Below, piece after piece: positions 39,461-49,893 of a stretch of 64,000 nucleotides of DNA. The notes under the pieces were generated by a model. The model was given only the letters and a program-made list of their open reading frames with translations. It searched no databases and was not told where the DNA came from. The translations under genes and the position numbers were made by a program. Within the stretch, counting starts at the first letter, position 1; each line of letters begins with the position of its first letter. The stretch is from Azorinus chamasolen (lineage: Eukaryota > Mollusca > Bivalvia > Cardiida > Solecurtidae): NCBI GenBank assembly GCA_963576725.1, contig OY755252.1, positions 56,759,985 through 56,823,984 on the forward strand, in the 5' to 3' direction.

Positions 39461-40142
39461 CTAAATAACATAAACAAGCTTAACTGGTTCTAATCAACTA
39501 ATCAACTAACATTAAAAAGTTCCTAACATTTTCAAATGCACAAATGAAAATCTTTGATGGCAGTCTAGTATTAACTAATACACTTGAAGATTAACACCTG
39601 ACAAGTAACATGAATGCTTCTTGCATTAATGATAAGCAACTACATGTAGATCTATATTAGAGATAAAATATAACAAATAAGCCTGAGTATCTCTTTCAAT
39701 AATGACTAGAAAAAGACTAGAAACTTACTTTTAAAGTTACCAAATCAGCACAAACTTTTGCATCATGCATTAATGATCAATTACTAAATCTGACACTTAG
39801 AATCTCTGATTCATCAACTATGAGTCACAATGTTGAACAATGAATCTCTAGATTCCAAGAGTCTAAATTGTCTTAATCATGAATATCAATCACTAGACTG
39901 CAAGATTCTGAATCGTCTTAAATCACTGATTATCACTAGACAACAGGAGTCTAAACTGTCTTCAATCAATGATGCTCACTTAACACTGGATTATAAGTCT
40001 TAAATGTCTTAATCATAATGATAAACACTGATTCACTAGACTGCATGAGTCGTAATTGTCCTAAATCACTTATTTTGCCTATTATCTCTCTCTTCAATTC
40101 TCACTAAACTGTCCTATTTTCTAACTATATAGTCATCGTATC
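39461..40142 (-). other. Non-coding 3' part of the gypsy remnant
   Basis: AT-rich with repeated CACTAGACTG/TGATTCAT-like phrases. No protein is recognised. Confidence 0.4.
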
Positions 40143-40570
40143 TCACTGGCATTTTGCCTTGTCGGGGTCAGAGCATGCACCTGATGAAGTTAGAATTTCG
40201 CCCATGTATTTGATCTCTGATTGTCTAAACTTCATTTTTTCTTTGATTAGCTTGAGGCCAACTTGTCTTGCTCTTTCAAGTACAGCACATAGTTTTTCGT
40301 CATGATCTTTGATTGCATCCTCCATGCTTTCACCAGAACCATACACAAGAATGTCGTCGGCAATTGCTTCCGCTCCTTCCAGGCCCTCGAGTACCTCATG
40401 CTGGCATCGTTGAAATTCTTCCGGAGCTGAAGAAATTCCGAACAGCATGCGCAACCATCTGTATCTGCCATGCAGGGTCCAAAATGTAGTCAATAGGCTG
40501 CTTTCCTCATCTAATTTGATCTGCCAAAATCCTTCTTTAGCATCCAATACTGTGAATACTTTGGCAAAAA
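40143..40570 (-). pseudogene. Ty3/gypsy reverse transcriptase fragment 1
   Basis: KVFTVLDAKEGFWQIKLDEE, LRMLFGISSAPEEFQR and the catalytic IADDILVYG are visible. It is cut at the 5' side near 40570. The missing start of a similar RT lies at 45360-45647, so the element is broken apart. Confidence 0.85.
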
Positions 40571-40696
40571 CAAAGCGGGAGACATATTCTCTTGTTTACA
40601 GTAATGACAAGTGGTTTGAAATAGTGCGTGTGTGCATCTACCTGAATTGAGTATGATGCACTTGCACTGTTCTCTCTTTTGTATGTACTTGATACA

Positions 40697-41190
40697 TCAT
40701 TTGAATTTTCTATTTTTGATTTGATGGGGAAACATGGTTAACGTTCCAGTCTCAACACAAGACAAGAAATGGTCTCTCACTTCATCTTGGACGTTCTCAG
40801 TGGCAGTCGGGTCATCACCATGGCATGCTGAAGTAGCATTTGCTATTACAAACAATCCACAGTCAATGCTTCCAAATTGCTGCTGAATCAGCAACGAATG
40901 TTCTTAGTATGAACCACAGCTTTACATCCATGGAATTTCCTCAGTTTGTTTATTGTGTCATGCGTGGCTTTGTCCCTGGATGAGTGAGTCATACAGCTCG
41001 ATCACACCGTCCTAAGTGTTTGCCGCAGCTGTAACCCAGTGGCTCCCATTAACATGGTGTATCTGGACGTATGAAGGTATTTCTCCTCTCATGGTGTTTG
41101 AAATGATAGTGTCATGAAGTCGATTATTTGATGGAAACTGTTGCTTTAGCATTTTCTGTGCGACTGTTATTTGTTTGCCTGTCACACACT
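40697..41190 (-). pseudogene. ULP1-like (C48) cysteine protease remnant
   Basis: On the - strand: PSYVQIHHVNGSHWVTAA (catalytic His), then DGVIELYDSLI (catalytic Asp), then QQQFGSIDCGLFVIANA (catalytic Cys), in different frames with stops between. The His-Asp-Cys order and spacing fit SUMO-protease-like domains often carried by DNA transposons and Maverick-like elements. The host element is not identified. Confidence 0.72.
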
Positions 41191-41198
41191 CATTGTTT

Positions 41199-41445
41199 TT
41201 AACCCTTTCGGCGCCAAATTTCTAATTGTCGTCTGCAATCCAAGTTTGTTAAATCATTCAGTAAAATAAGGAAATGAGATAAATAAATGCAAATTTTAAA
41301 GGAATAAAGCACATATAGAGAAATAGAGATTGACACAAATAGTGAAGTCCCTGATCAGACCCCGCCTTGAAAAGGCGGCGTCTGATCTGGGACTGCACTA
41401 TTTGTCGTGGTGCATTTATGCAACTGCGGCGGTGAAAGGGTTTAA
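41199..41445. mobile_element. F-family TTAA MITE
   Basis: 247 bp, TTAACCCTTTCGGCGCCAAA to GGCGGTGAAAGGGTTTAA. Hairpin 41331-41406 (CAAATAGTGAAGTCCCTGAT arm, apex GCCTTGAAAAGGCGG). Near-identical to 59510-59756. Confidence 0.85.
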
Positions 41446-41924
41446 AGTTTTTCTTTCTTCGAGATTGAGAACTGGTGTTTCAATATTGTTACAGCTTCTT
41501 GATGGATGGCAGTGGCAGGAACCAGTAGCCCATTTCTTACACAGTGGCAATTCTTGGAGCATTTCTGCTTTCAAAGGCACTTCTTCCTTGTTACCATGTT
41601 TGGATTCAGTTCAAGTGAGGCCTCACAAACACTAACCCTCTTGTCCTCATAAAACTGTTTGTTGTGTACCTGGTGGAAGGGTATCAGATCTCCAGACATG
41701 TACCATCCATCTATTATTCCAAACTCACATTGTCAATTAAATAAGCCTTTGCAGTGTATTTAGTAAATCTATCTGATGAAGGGGTCACACTCCTCTTATC
41801 TGACTGACTTGCTTTCACAGTCAGAGCCGAGTAGGTCCACAACCTCTCTCTGTCCAGGTTGTAAGGACAAAATGTCATCATTAGGGTCATACTGCCTGTA
41901 TTCCCTGTTTAACCCTTTCCCTGT
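41446..41924. other. Gene-free stretch
   Basis: No recognised protein on either strand. It lies between MITEs inside the retroelement dump. Confidence 0.4.
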
Positions 41925-42174
41925 TTAACCCTTTCCCTGTTCTGTATTTAGGCCAAATTTCAATACCTACTGAATATTCATTAACAAAATAGTTATAAAG
42001 AAATATGGAAGGTGGAACATTGTAGACATTTTAGAAAGTAAAGAAACAGATCTATCAAATTTTATTAACAAACAAAGCAGACCCTGATCAGACGGCTCCT
42101 CTAGGAGCCGTCTGATCTGGGTCTTCTCTGTTTGCAAGTGCGTGAAAACACGTTTATATGAGGGAAAGGATTAA
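41925..42174. mobile_element. A-family TTAA MITE (reverse), full length
   Basis: TTAACCCTTTCCCTGTTCTG to GAGGGAAAGGATTAA. The perfect apex GGCTCCTCTAGGAGCC lies in arms AGACCCTGATCAGAC and GTCTGATCTGGGTCT. Confidence 0.86.
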
Positions 42175-42919
42175 AGTGTTACTCATAGACACCAACGGTA
42201 TTCTCTGTTTTGGATAGTCAAACCGTCCCTGCCTGTTTGCAGTGTCCAGTAAAGTAGGTGTAGGAGGTCTCTGCTCAACAGTATCCTCACACGTTTAATT
42301 AGACGGTCTCTGCTTGTCCAAGTCTGTCTACTTTGGTTGATAAACTATCGAAGTCCTTTTTCGAAGCATGTGGCATACAGGTTCGCTTTTCCTTACATGT
42401 GGCCCGAATTCGCATTCTTGAAGAATTCTCTCCTGAAACTCATGAAACTACAGAAAATGATGATTCCCCATTATCCGAATCAGCAGAAACATTCTCCGTA
42501 TGCTGTTGTTCCGCCATGAAAGATATAGAACTCAGTAGAAAATATTCTATAAACTCAAAAATATCAATTAAATGACAACTTACTACGGATATTTGTTAAA
42601 TGTTTTCATGCTGGAATATTTAATTTTCATTGTCTCTGCATTCCGTTTGTATGCCCAATCAGCCTCTAAGTGTACCTGATGATGTTTAGAAACTGTAATT
42701 GGTGCTGTATATTATGCTGTTGTTAGCTGATCAGGAACATCAGGAAGGGAGTAATTCTCATCAGACGCATCTATTAAAAAAAAAAAGATATAAATAATAG
42801 TAATGCCCTATTTATGGTTTAATTTAAAAAAAACAGCAAATGATAATTTCATTAGTGCAACGTTAATATCTATTCAGCTGTACATAAATGAAGAACTCTA
42901 TAAAACATTAATTCCGACA

Positions 42920-43530
42920 CATTTGATGGTTGTTCCATTTCTTTGATTATCGCAACTTTGACCGGGTCTGGAGATATCCCTGAACCTCCAAACTCAACCC
43001 CAAAGAATGTTACGCTAGGTTTGTTGAAGTCACATTTCTTCTTGTTTAATGTCAGATCACTATTTTACAATGCTTGGAGGACATTGTCAAGTGCTTTGAT
43101 CCTTTGCAGTTATCCCGTATATCAAAATGTCATTTGAGATATTCTTTCCACCTTGTATTCCTTGTATCACTGAGCTTAGCGCTTTCTGAAAAACCTCGGA
43201 AGCTGACTTTGTCCCAAAATTCAACCGTTTGTATCTGTACAGCCCAAGGTGAGTGATAAATTGACCTTGATTCCTTGTCCAACTTGAATTTTTTTTTACC
43301 CAGATCACAGATCAAGTTTATTGAATACAGTTCAGGTCATGAATAAGTTTGTCAATTGTCAGCATAGCAATGTCTTTCTCTCTCAATACCTTTGTTAGCC
43401 TCGCATATATCGACACATATTCAAACGTCACCATTTTTCTTTGGTGGTGTCACAACTGGAGACATCCATGCAGTTGGTTCGATTTTCACTTCCTTAATTA
43501 TGTGATCTTTGATCAGTTTTTAACCCTGGC
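42920..43530 (-). pseudogene. Ty3/gypsy reverse transcriptase fragment 2
   Basis: On the - strand: IKDHIIKEVKIEPTAWMSPV, VTPPKKNGDV, then HLGLYRYKRLNFGTKSASEV, the catalytic ISNDILIYG and LNKKKCDFNKP. It spans several frames with stops. The KRLNFG motif differs from fragment 1, so this is a second gypsy lineage. Confidence 0.82.
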
Positions 43531-43978
43531 AAACTTGTTTAAGGGGGTAAACTGGAATCAGCCTGTCCGGCGGTCTGGCGGTCGGTCGGTCAGTCGGTTG
43601 GATGGTCCGTCTGCATTTCTACGACTGCCATGTGATCTACTTTTACATTTTCGAATAGAAAATATAGAGAACATGGGTAGTTGGTGTTCAAACTCCTCAT
43701 TCAGTTTTAAAGTTATTAAAGTTAAATTTGGTATACATAAAAACAAGCAATGGCAGATGTGCAAGATGCAATTTTCATGTGTTTACCATTACCTTTGTAA
43801 TGAAACATAGTAGTTGGTGTCACAAACTTCTTCAATTTGAAAGTTATGCAGTTTATATTTGGTATAACCATGAATAGTAGATGTGCAAGACACAATTTTC
43901 ATGTGTTTAGCGCTGGACAATGCAGAATAATCTCCCCTTCCATTTTCAAGTTATGTAATTGATATTTGCCATACTTAA
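43531..43978. repeat. Tandem repeat with GTCGGTCGGTCAGTCGG tract
   Basis: A CGGTCGGTCGGTCAGTCGG-like tract (43575-43600) is followed by three related units with GCAAGA(T/C)(G/A)CAATTTTCATG. It resembles the microsatellite-plus-core layout. Confidence 0.55.
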
Positions 43979-44640
43979 TTACCACATATAGCAGTTGTGC
44001 AAGACACAATTTTCATATGAAGCCAGAGTACCCTCTACCGCGGGTTCCTCTACGATAACTCCCTTGGAACCGTGGTCCCCTATGCATAATACCTCTAGAA
44101 GGCCTATTCTGAAACCATTTGTTACTAATTTTGAAGCAATCCTCCAACTCTGTAGCACATTTCTACACGTCTTCCCCATACAGAAGATCCGTGTATGGCC
44201 TGCTATGGCTACACAAATGCCTGTAGTCTTTATTCAGTTCTGGTCTCAAAAAAAATCTTCTGGCCAAGTTAATTTGTTTATTTGCATGTCCCATAAGTGC
44301 CAGGGCATCCTTACAGTCACCTATCAAATGTCCAAAACCAGACTTATCTTCATCTTTTTCCATTTCTGCCATATTATCCACTACTTTCGTTAACATAGTA
44401 GCTGATTTCATTACTGATGCCTCAATATTCTGCATCTTTTTATCGATCATTCTAGCTGCTGGGGATACAGTGTCCCAAATAAGCTGATTCATTTTAACCA
44501 CCACTAAACCATTTCAGTTATCCGGTCTGGCATGTTTATCATCCTTTATTAGCTCATCATACCTCTCTTCATCAATACTATTTCTAAACAGTTCTGTAAC
44601 ATTTTCAGCCAGCATGCTGCCCGTGCATGTACAACAAGAT
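43979..44640 (-). pseudogene. DIRS/Ngaro-like gag fragment
   Basis: On the - strand an open frame ends ALMGHANKQINLARRFFLRP and RHLCSHSRPYTDLLYGEDV, a pattern found in gag-like proteins of DIRS-class elements in invertebrates. It is not from the DIRS element at 27.9-34.3 kb, whose gag differs. Confidence 0.55.
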
Positions 44641-44756
44641 CTCATTTAAGAACAAACAAGTGGTCTTTTCGAAAAAGAATTCCCAGAGGTGCAGGATACA
44701 TTTACATACAGAATAGGTCACAAATTTGTATAGTATAAAACACTGGCCATATACTG

Positions 44757-45105
44757 CAGTGAACCCTCATTACAACGGAGGTGTTTGTTTCCAGACATTG
44801 TGCTTATTAATGAGGTTGCTGTTATAATGAGTTTAAATACGGTATATAGGAACCATTTGGTCAGTTTTAAACTAGTACCAACAGGTGATCGCTTAATGCA
44901 GAACGCAATAAGTGCAAAAAGCTCCCCGAGGGAGCTTTTTGCACTTCTTGTGTTCTGCATTAAACAATCACCTGTGCTACTGCCATTGCACATATTTATT
45001 CAGTGGCTGTTTCAAAGAGTTAATGGTAATTTTGATTCAATGCATATTGCTGGTATAACGAGGGTTCCATTGTAATGAATGTCGGTATAACAAGGGTTCT
45101 CTGTA
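44757..45105. mobile_element. TA MITE, CAGTGAACCCTC family, with GCTTAATGCAG hairpin
   Basis: CAGTGAACCCTCATTACAAC and CAAGGGTTCTCTGTA ends. Hairpin 44882-44975 with GTGATCGCTTAATGCAGAAC arm and apex AAGCTCCCCGAGGGAGCTT. Confidence 0.83.
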
Positions 45106-45106
45106 T

Positions 45107-45310
45107 ATGGCATTTTATGGCTACCTGAAGCTATTCACATGTTCTCAGTTGACAAACTCTCAGCCATTGTCGCTGTGTATTATCTTTGGAAGCCCAAAGT
45201 TGGGAAAGACCTTCTCATTTAGTCCAGTGGCAACTTCTTCAGCTGTCTTAATCTTCAACGACCAGATGATGTGGAAATTTGACCAGTGGTCAATGAAGAG
45301 GGCTACATAG
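45107..45310 (-). pseudogene. Integrase core fragment
   Basis: On the - strand: ALFIDHWSNFHIIW, TAEEVATGLNEKVFPNFGLP and KIIHSDNG with the second catalytic Asp, then a stop. Matches rve-type integrases of LTR elements. Confidence 0.72.
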
Positions 45311-45330
45311 TTGTTGTATTCTTTCTATGA

Positions 45331-45363
45331 TTTAATCTGATTTAACCACGACGACGATCTCAA
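45331..45363 (-). repeat. LTR-end fragment
   Basis: GAACCACGACG-like: the + strand reads taaccacgacgacgatctca, matching taaccac...gacgatctcaatgtttta at 46189-46225. Confidence 0.5.
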
Positions 45364-46140
45364 TGTTTTATCCGCCTCATGTCCACGAAGAAGCGAACCT
45401 CTCCATTTCCCATCGTCATACAAACCAAGGGAGAATCCCAGCTGCTTGGTCCACTGCACTTCTCTATTATTCCTGCTTCTTCAAGCTGGTCAAGCTTTTT
45501 GTCCAGCTTTTCCCTGGCATTGGGGATACTTTGCTCTGTGACTAGTGCAACCACAATGGAAGCATTCAGTATGACGTGAACGGTCAAAAATTCTGGAAGT
45601 TTCTCTAGGTTTGGTGTTACTGAATGATTTGCTTTTGGGTTTTGCAACAGGATGACTTACATTGATTTTATTCAATGCTTCTTGCCTGTCTCTCGCTTTC
45701 TTCAAAAATGCTCACTGTGTCAATGAGATGTATAAGTGTAAGGGTTGCCCTCTTTTCCAAAATTTTCTTCACAGTATGTGAGACAAAAACTGTTCGATCA
45801 CTTCAACCCTTATTTGGTTGTTACAGTTCTCTGCAGTTCCAAAATCACACATTATGGCCTGTGTTTCCAAATGCTTGATAAAGTGATCGGTACTTTCACT
45901 TTGATTCTGCGACATCTGGCAGAAATATGCGCTTTTCCGCCTTTTTATTTTCATCATCATTACTACCATTAGGTATTGTTAGCGTATAGAAAATGCCTTG
46001 CGTTTCCATGCCAGCTGTGTGAAGTAATAAGGCCTTATGTGCAGCACCAGTCACGCCTTTACCCATAGCATATAACTCAAAAGCTCTGATCCATCTCTGC
46101 CATCTCACGGAAAGATTTGTCGAACATCAAAACGTTGACA
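45360..46140 (-). pseudogene. Ty3/gypsy gag, zinc knuckle and start of RT
   Basis: Read on the - strand from 46140: gag pieces (RWQRWIRAFELYAMGKGV, FIKHLETQAIMCDFGTAEN), a CCHC knuckle CFHCGCTSHRAKYPQC, then REKLDKKLDQLEEAGIIEK and GPSSWDSPLV, GEVRFFVDMRR of the RT N-terminus. It is broken by frameshifts and stops. It is cut at 45360 by an LTR-like fragment. Confidence 0.82.
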
Positions 46141-46290
46141 TCCATCCTCATTGCCAATATTGTGTTCATGCTATGATTGAATCGTATTTAACCACAAGTA
46201 AGCTTCTGACGATCTCAATGTTTTATTACCGGATATACGAGCGAAAAACCTTGCACATGCGCCACATTAAATTACAGTGAGCGGTTGTTA
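46141..46290 (-). repeat. Probable 5' LTR end and primer-binding site
   Basis: On the - strand a segment with GGTAATAAAACATTGAGATC ends ATAGCATGAACACA, followed by ATTGGCAATGAGGATGG just before the gag start. The outer boundary is uncertain. Confidence 0.45.
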
Positions 46291-46714
46291 TTTTATTAAC
46301 AGAATATAAAATGGATCCGTCAGTATTTACTGTCCGTCTATAGAGATATACATCTATCAAATAATATCGAGATCTGGATCTACATAGACACTACACATGT
46401 GCCATCATAAAAAGAAATCTAATTAATATGCATGATATAATTATTTAATTCTTGCATGAATTTTTCATCCTGTAAAGGGTTAATCATTACTGATTAACTT
46501 TTGTATAAATATTCACTACCATTAAAACTACACTTAGACAAACCTGAATGCATGCTGTTGTAGCCTGTATAGGAATGTTTTAGCAAAATGCTCTGACATG
46601 CCATGTTCCAAAATAAAAATTAATTTAGTGCTGAGTATTTTTGTTTTCCTTACTCTCTAATTTATGACTTCAGTGAATGTCTTAATTCAAATATCTACTA
46701 AAATAAAAAAAAAA

Positions 46715-47079
46715 TACAGCGTTCCCTCCCTACAAAGGCCCTCTCAATAACGATTCCCTCCTTACAACAACGCATGTCACTGTTTCCGAAACAACAAGGC
46801 TCCAGAAACAACATTTTCCGTCCTATTTTCTTTATGCCTCCATCAAACCCTATGTTGTGACCACTCTTTAGAATCGTCACTTTGTGACGATTCTAAAGAG
46901 TGGTCACAACATATGGATTGATTGAGGCATACCGGTTTTAGTTCTCGAAATACACCTTATCTGGGGATCTGCAAACAAGCTAATTATGTTTGATTTTCCC
47001 TCCCTATAACAACTCCCTCTGAACAACATATACAATATTCGTATCCCAAAGGATGTCGTTGTAGAGAGGGAGCACTGTA
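46715..47079. mobile_element. TA MITE, CAGCGTTCCCTCCC family, with C-type hairpin
   Basis: TACAGCGTTCCCTCCCTACA and TTGTAGAGAGGGAGCACTGT ends. The centre is the C-family hairpin 46834-46930 (AACCCTATGTTGTGACCACT, apex CGTCACTTTGTGACG). Confidence 0.83.
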
Positions 47080-47371
47080 CATGAATATAAAATATGTATC
47101 CTTTAAGAGCCATCTAAAGAGGGTCAGCTCTGTTTGCTTATGAAATAATATAGATATAATTCTGCAGTTTCTGTCATTGCCAAAAATGTTTATGTTGGAT
47201 TCAAGTGCCATAAACCTTAATCTGATAAATATTTATTTCATACATGAATGTTCATAGAGTAAAAGAGTTAAACATCTTTGAAAAAAGAGTAGAACCAGAT
47301 CACATGACTCCTGCAGGTTTGCTCGGTTTACTTATAAAACAATATAGATCTGATTCTACAGTGTTTACCTT

Positions 47372-47695
47372 TGTTAACCAATTCCCTCCTAGACTATTTA
47401 TAGACCCAACCTCTTTGCATAAATCTACTGAAAAGGAGCATTTTCTAGAGAAAAGAAAACGTTTAGAAATGTGTAGTACTGACACCATTGTGATAAAAAG
47501 AGAATTTGCTCCATAGATAGGAGCAAAATTTATGCTCTATTTATCATGTTATGGTTTCAAAACCACAATTCTAAAATTTTCCCTTTCTCTAGTAAATGAT
47601 CCTTTTCAGTATATTTACTCAAAGAGGTTGGGTCTATAAATAGTCTATGAGGTAATGAGTCTAAAATAGCCTAACCCCTATGAGGGAATGGGTTA
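47372..47695. mobile_element. B-family MITE (reverse), expanded
   Basis: TTAACCAATTCCCTCCTAGA to GAGGGAATGGGTTAA. The hairpin apex is altered (TTTGCTCCATAGATAGGAGC). The right end carries an extra end-like unit. Confidence 0.75.
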
Positions 47696-48184
47696 AGAAT
47701 CTGAGGTCCGCAGTATCTGCTTATCTGATAATACCGTGTTTCAGTTAAGCCCTTGAATTATACCATATCCATCAAAGCCCTTGAATTATACCATATCCAA
47801 CATGTCAGCGCCCATGAATACATGATTGTATCGAAAATATTTTGTTGTACCGCGCTCGCTTTGATCTCGTATCGGTCTCGAACACCAGCTCACTTATCGC
47901 CAGAGCAAGGAAAGAAAAAGGTAGTAATAGTGCATGCATGTTAAAAGTTTCCACTTGTTTGGTACTGTATTCTTGCACATGTCACAAATTAAAAAGCAGA
48001 TTTTTCCTTGGTTCACATAAGTTTACTCGAAATACTGATCTCGAGCTACTTTCGGTTTGACGGTGTTCTAGATGCTGTCGTGACTAGTTTGGTCAATGTC
48101 ATAGTCAATTTTGACAAGCTCTTTTAGAAATTTATAATCCATGTAGAAAAAATGCAGACATAATTTAAAAATTGTTGACCCTTT
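47696..48184. other. Gene-free stretch
   Basis: A tandem duplicate CCCTTGAATTATACCATATC (47751-47800) is the only structure seen. Confidence 0.45.
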
Positions 48185-48606
48185 TTATGCCCCCATAGAC
48201 GATAGTCGGGGGGCATATTGTTTTTGCCCTGTCTGTCTGTCTGTCTGTTTGTCTGTTTGTCTGTTTGTTTGTCAGCAACTTTAACATTGGTCATAACTTT
48301 TGAGCCAGTATAGATAGAGACTTGATATTTGGCATACATATGTATCTCATGAAGCCGCACATTTTGAGGGGTGACGTGTCAAGGTCAAGGTCATCCTTCA
48401 AGGTCAGAGGTCAAATATATGGGTCAAATCGCCGACTTTAACATTGGCCATAACTTTTGGACCAGTAGAGATAGAGACTTGATATTTGGCATGCTTGTGC
48501 ATCTCATGAGGCTGCACATTTTGAGGGGTGACATGTCAAGGTCAAGGTCAGAGGTCAAGGTCAGAGGTCAAATATATGAGGGGGCATAGTGTTTCACAAA
48601 CACATC
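48185..48606 (-). mobile_element. Hairpin plus GTCT microsatellite element with AGGTCA runs
   Basis: Hairpin 48187-48217 (ATGCCCCCATAG...GGGGGGCAT), then CTGTCTGTCTGTCTG with GTTT variants. Two core units of about 190 bp follow (AACTTTAACATTGG, ACTTGATATTTGGCATGC), with CAAGGTCAAGGTCA repeats and the end GAGGGGGCATAG. Confidence 0.78.
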
Positions 48607-48823
48607 TTGTTTAATTGACTATTGTTGGTGTATTTTGAGAGTCAGTTTTAGCTGTTCATTTCTCTGCGCATGCTTGTAAAGGTCATCGCTGTTATATTCT
48701 GCGAAGAGTTACTCAAGAAGATGATGATGAAGATATGATATATTTTAAGTTTAATTTGTTTTTCTTGAGATTGCACAGCACTCTGACATTGCAATCATCT
48801 AAACAGTGTTTGAAATGCAGTGC

Positions 48824-49085
48824 TTAACCCGTTACTCCATTAATACGCCATTCTGCGCCTTGGCAAACATAGTAGACCCAGATCGGATGGCTTCTATATA
48901 TAGGAGCTGTCTGATCAGGGTTTGCTCTGTTTGCTTGTGGAATAAGATCATGTTCTACAGTATCTGCATTGACAACAATTTCATGTGTTAATGTGCCATT
49001 TTGAAAATTGAGTCTATAATTACTATTCATTATATATAATTATGTCATCATTTATTTAAAAAATATGTATGGATTAATGGGTTAA
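48824..49085. mobile_element. A-related TTAA MITE
   Basis: TTAACCCGTTACTCCATTAA to GGATTAATGGGTTAA. Hairpin with loop TATATATAGGAGCTGTCTG. Confidence 0.8.
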
Positions 49086-49430
49086 AATCTGCACTGTGAC
49101 AGTCTGTAGAGGAGTTTAGCAAAGTTTAACCCTTGTCTTGATATTTGTAGACAGAGTAGACCCCGTTTACTTATGGAACAATATTGTTAAACAACATTAG
49201 TTAAATCTGCCATAAACAACATTAGTTTAATCTGCCATGGCTGCAAATTGATATGGCGAAATAAAGAAATCAGCTAAGAAAAATTCATATAAAGTCTTTA
49301 TATCTTACATGAATATTTATTAACCTTTAACTTCATGAATATTTGTGTAAGAAATAATGACATGTACGCAATGGAATATTTTGTCATGGCAATAAGTGTA
49401 GGATTATATCTATATTATACCATAAGCAAA

Positions 49431-49505
49431 CATAGCAGATCCTGATCAGCAAACTCCTACAGGAGCTGTCTGACTTACTAAGGGTCTACTCTGTTTGGAA
49501 GGTAC
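49431..49505. repeat. A-family hairpin
   Basis: GCAAACATAGCAGATCCTGA arm, apex AAACTCCTACAGGAGCTG. Confidence 0.65.
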
Positions 49506-49791
49506 ATGTATACAATGCATACCGTATATATATTACTACCAGTATTGAGTATATATTACTGGTATGATAAGTTGCAAAAGTCTAAAACTTATGGAATTAC
49601 ATAAATCTGATATTGCTGTTTCTGCTATCGTAAAAAACTCCTGTACTATTATTTCAATTCATATAATTTAATATAATTTATTAATATTCATGATGTCATG
49701 ATTGCTTGCTTGAATATTGATGGAATACATTAAACTGGAATAGGAGGAAGACCATCCTTTCCACAGAGGTTGTGACATACAAGACTATCAA

Positions 49792-49893
49792 ATGGATGCT
49801 GAAGGGGCTGAAGCAGGGATCAGCTTTCAAGCCAAGGAGGATCTTGTGAACACACTAATGGGCATTGGATTCTCAAGAAATGCAGCAATAAAG
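49792..49893 (+). CDS. UBA-PTH2 exon A (start, UBA helix 1-2)
   Basis: ATG at 49792; 34 codons; donor gtatat. The upstream sequence is open in the same frame back to 49767, so the start is probable rather than certain. Confidence 0.8.

Noticed and set aside
42333..42575. 80-residue acidic open frame
   Set aside because: No family is recognised and there is no splice context; it lies in retroelement debris.
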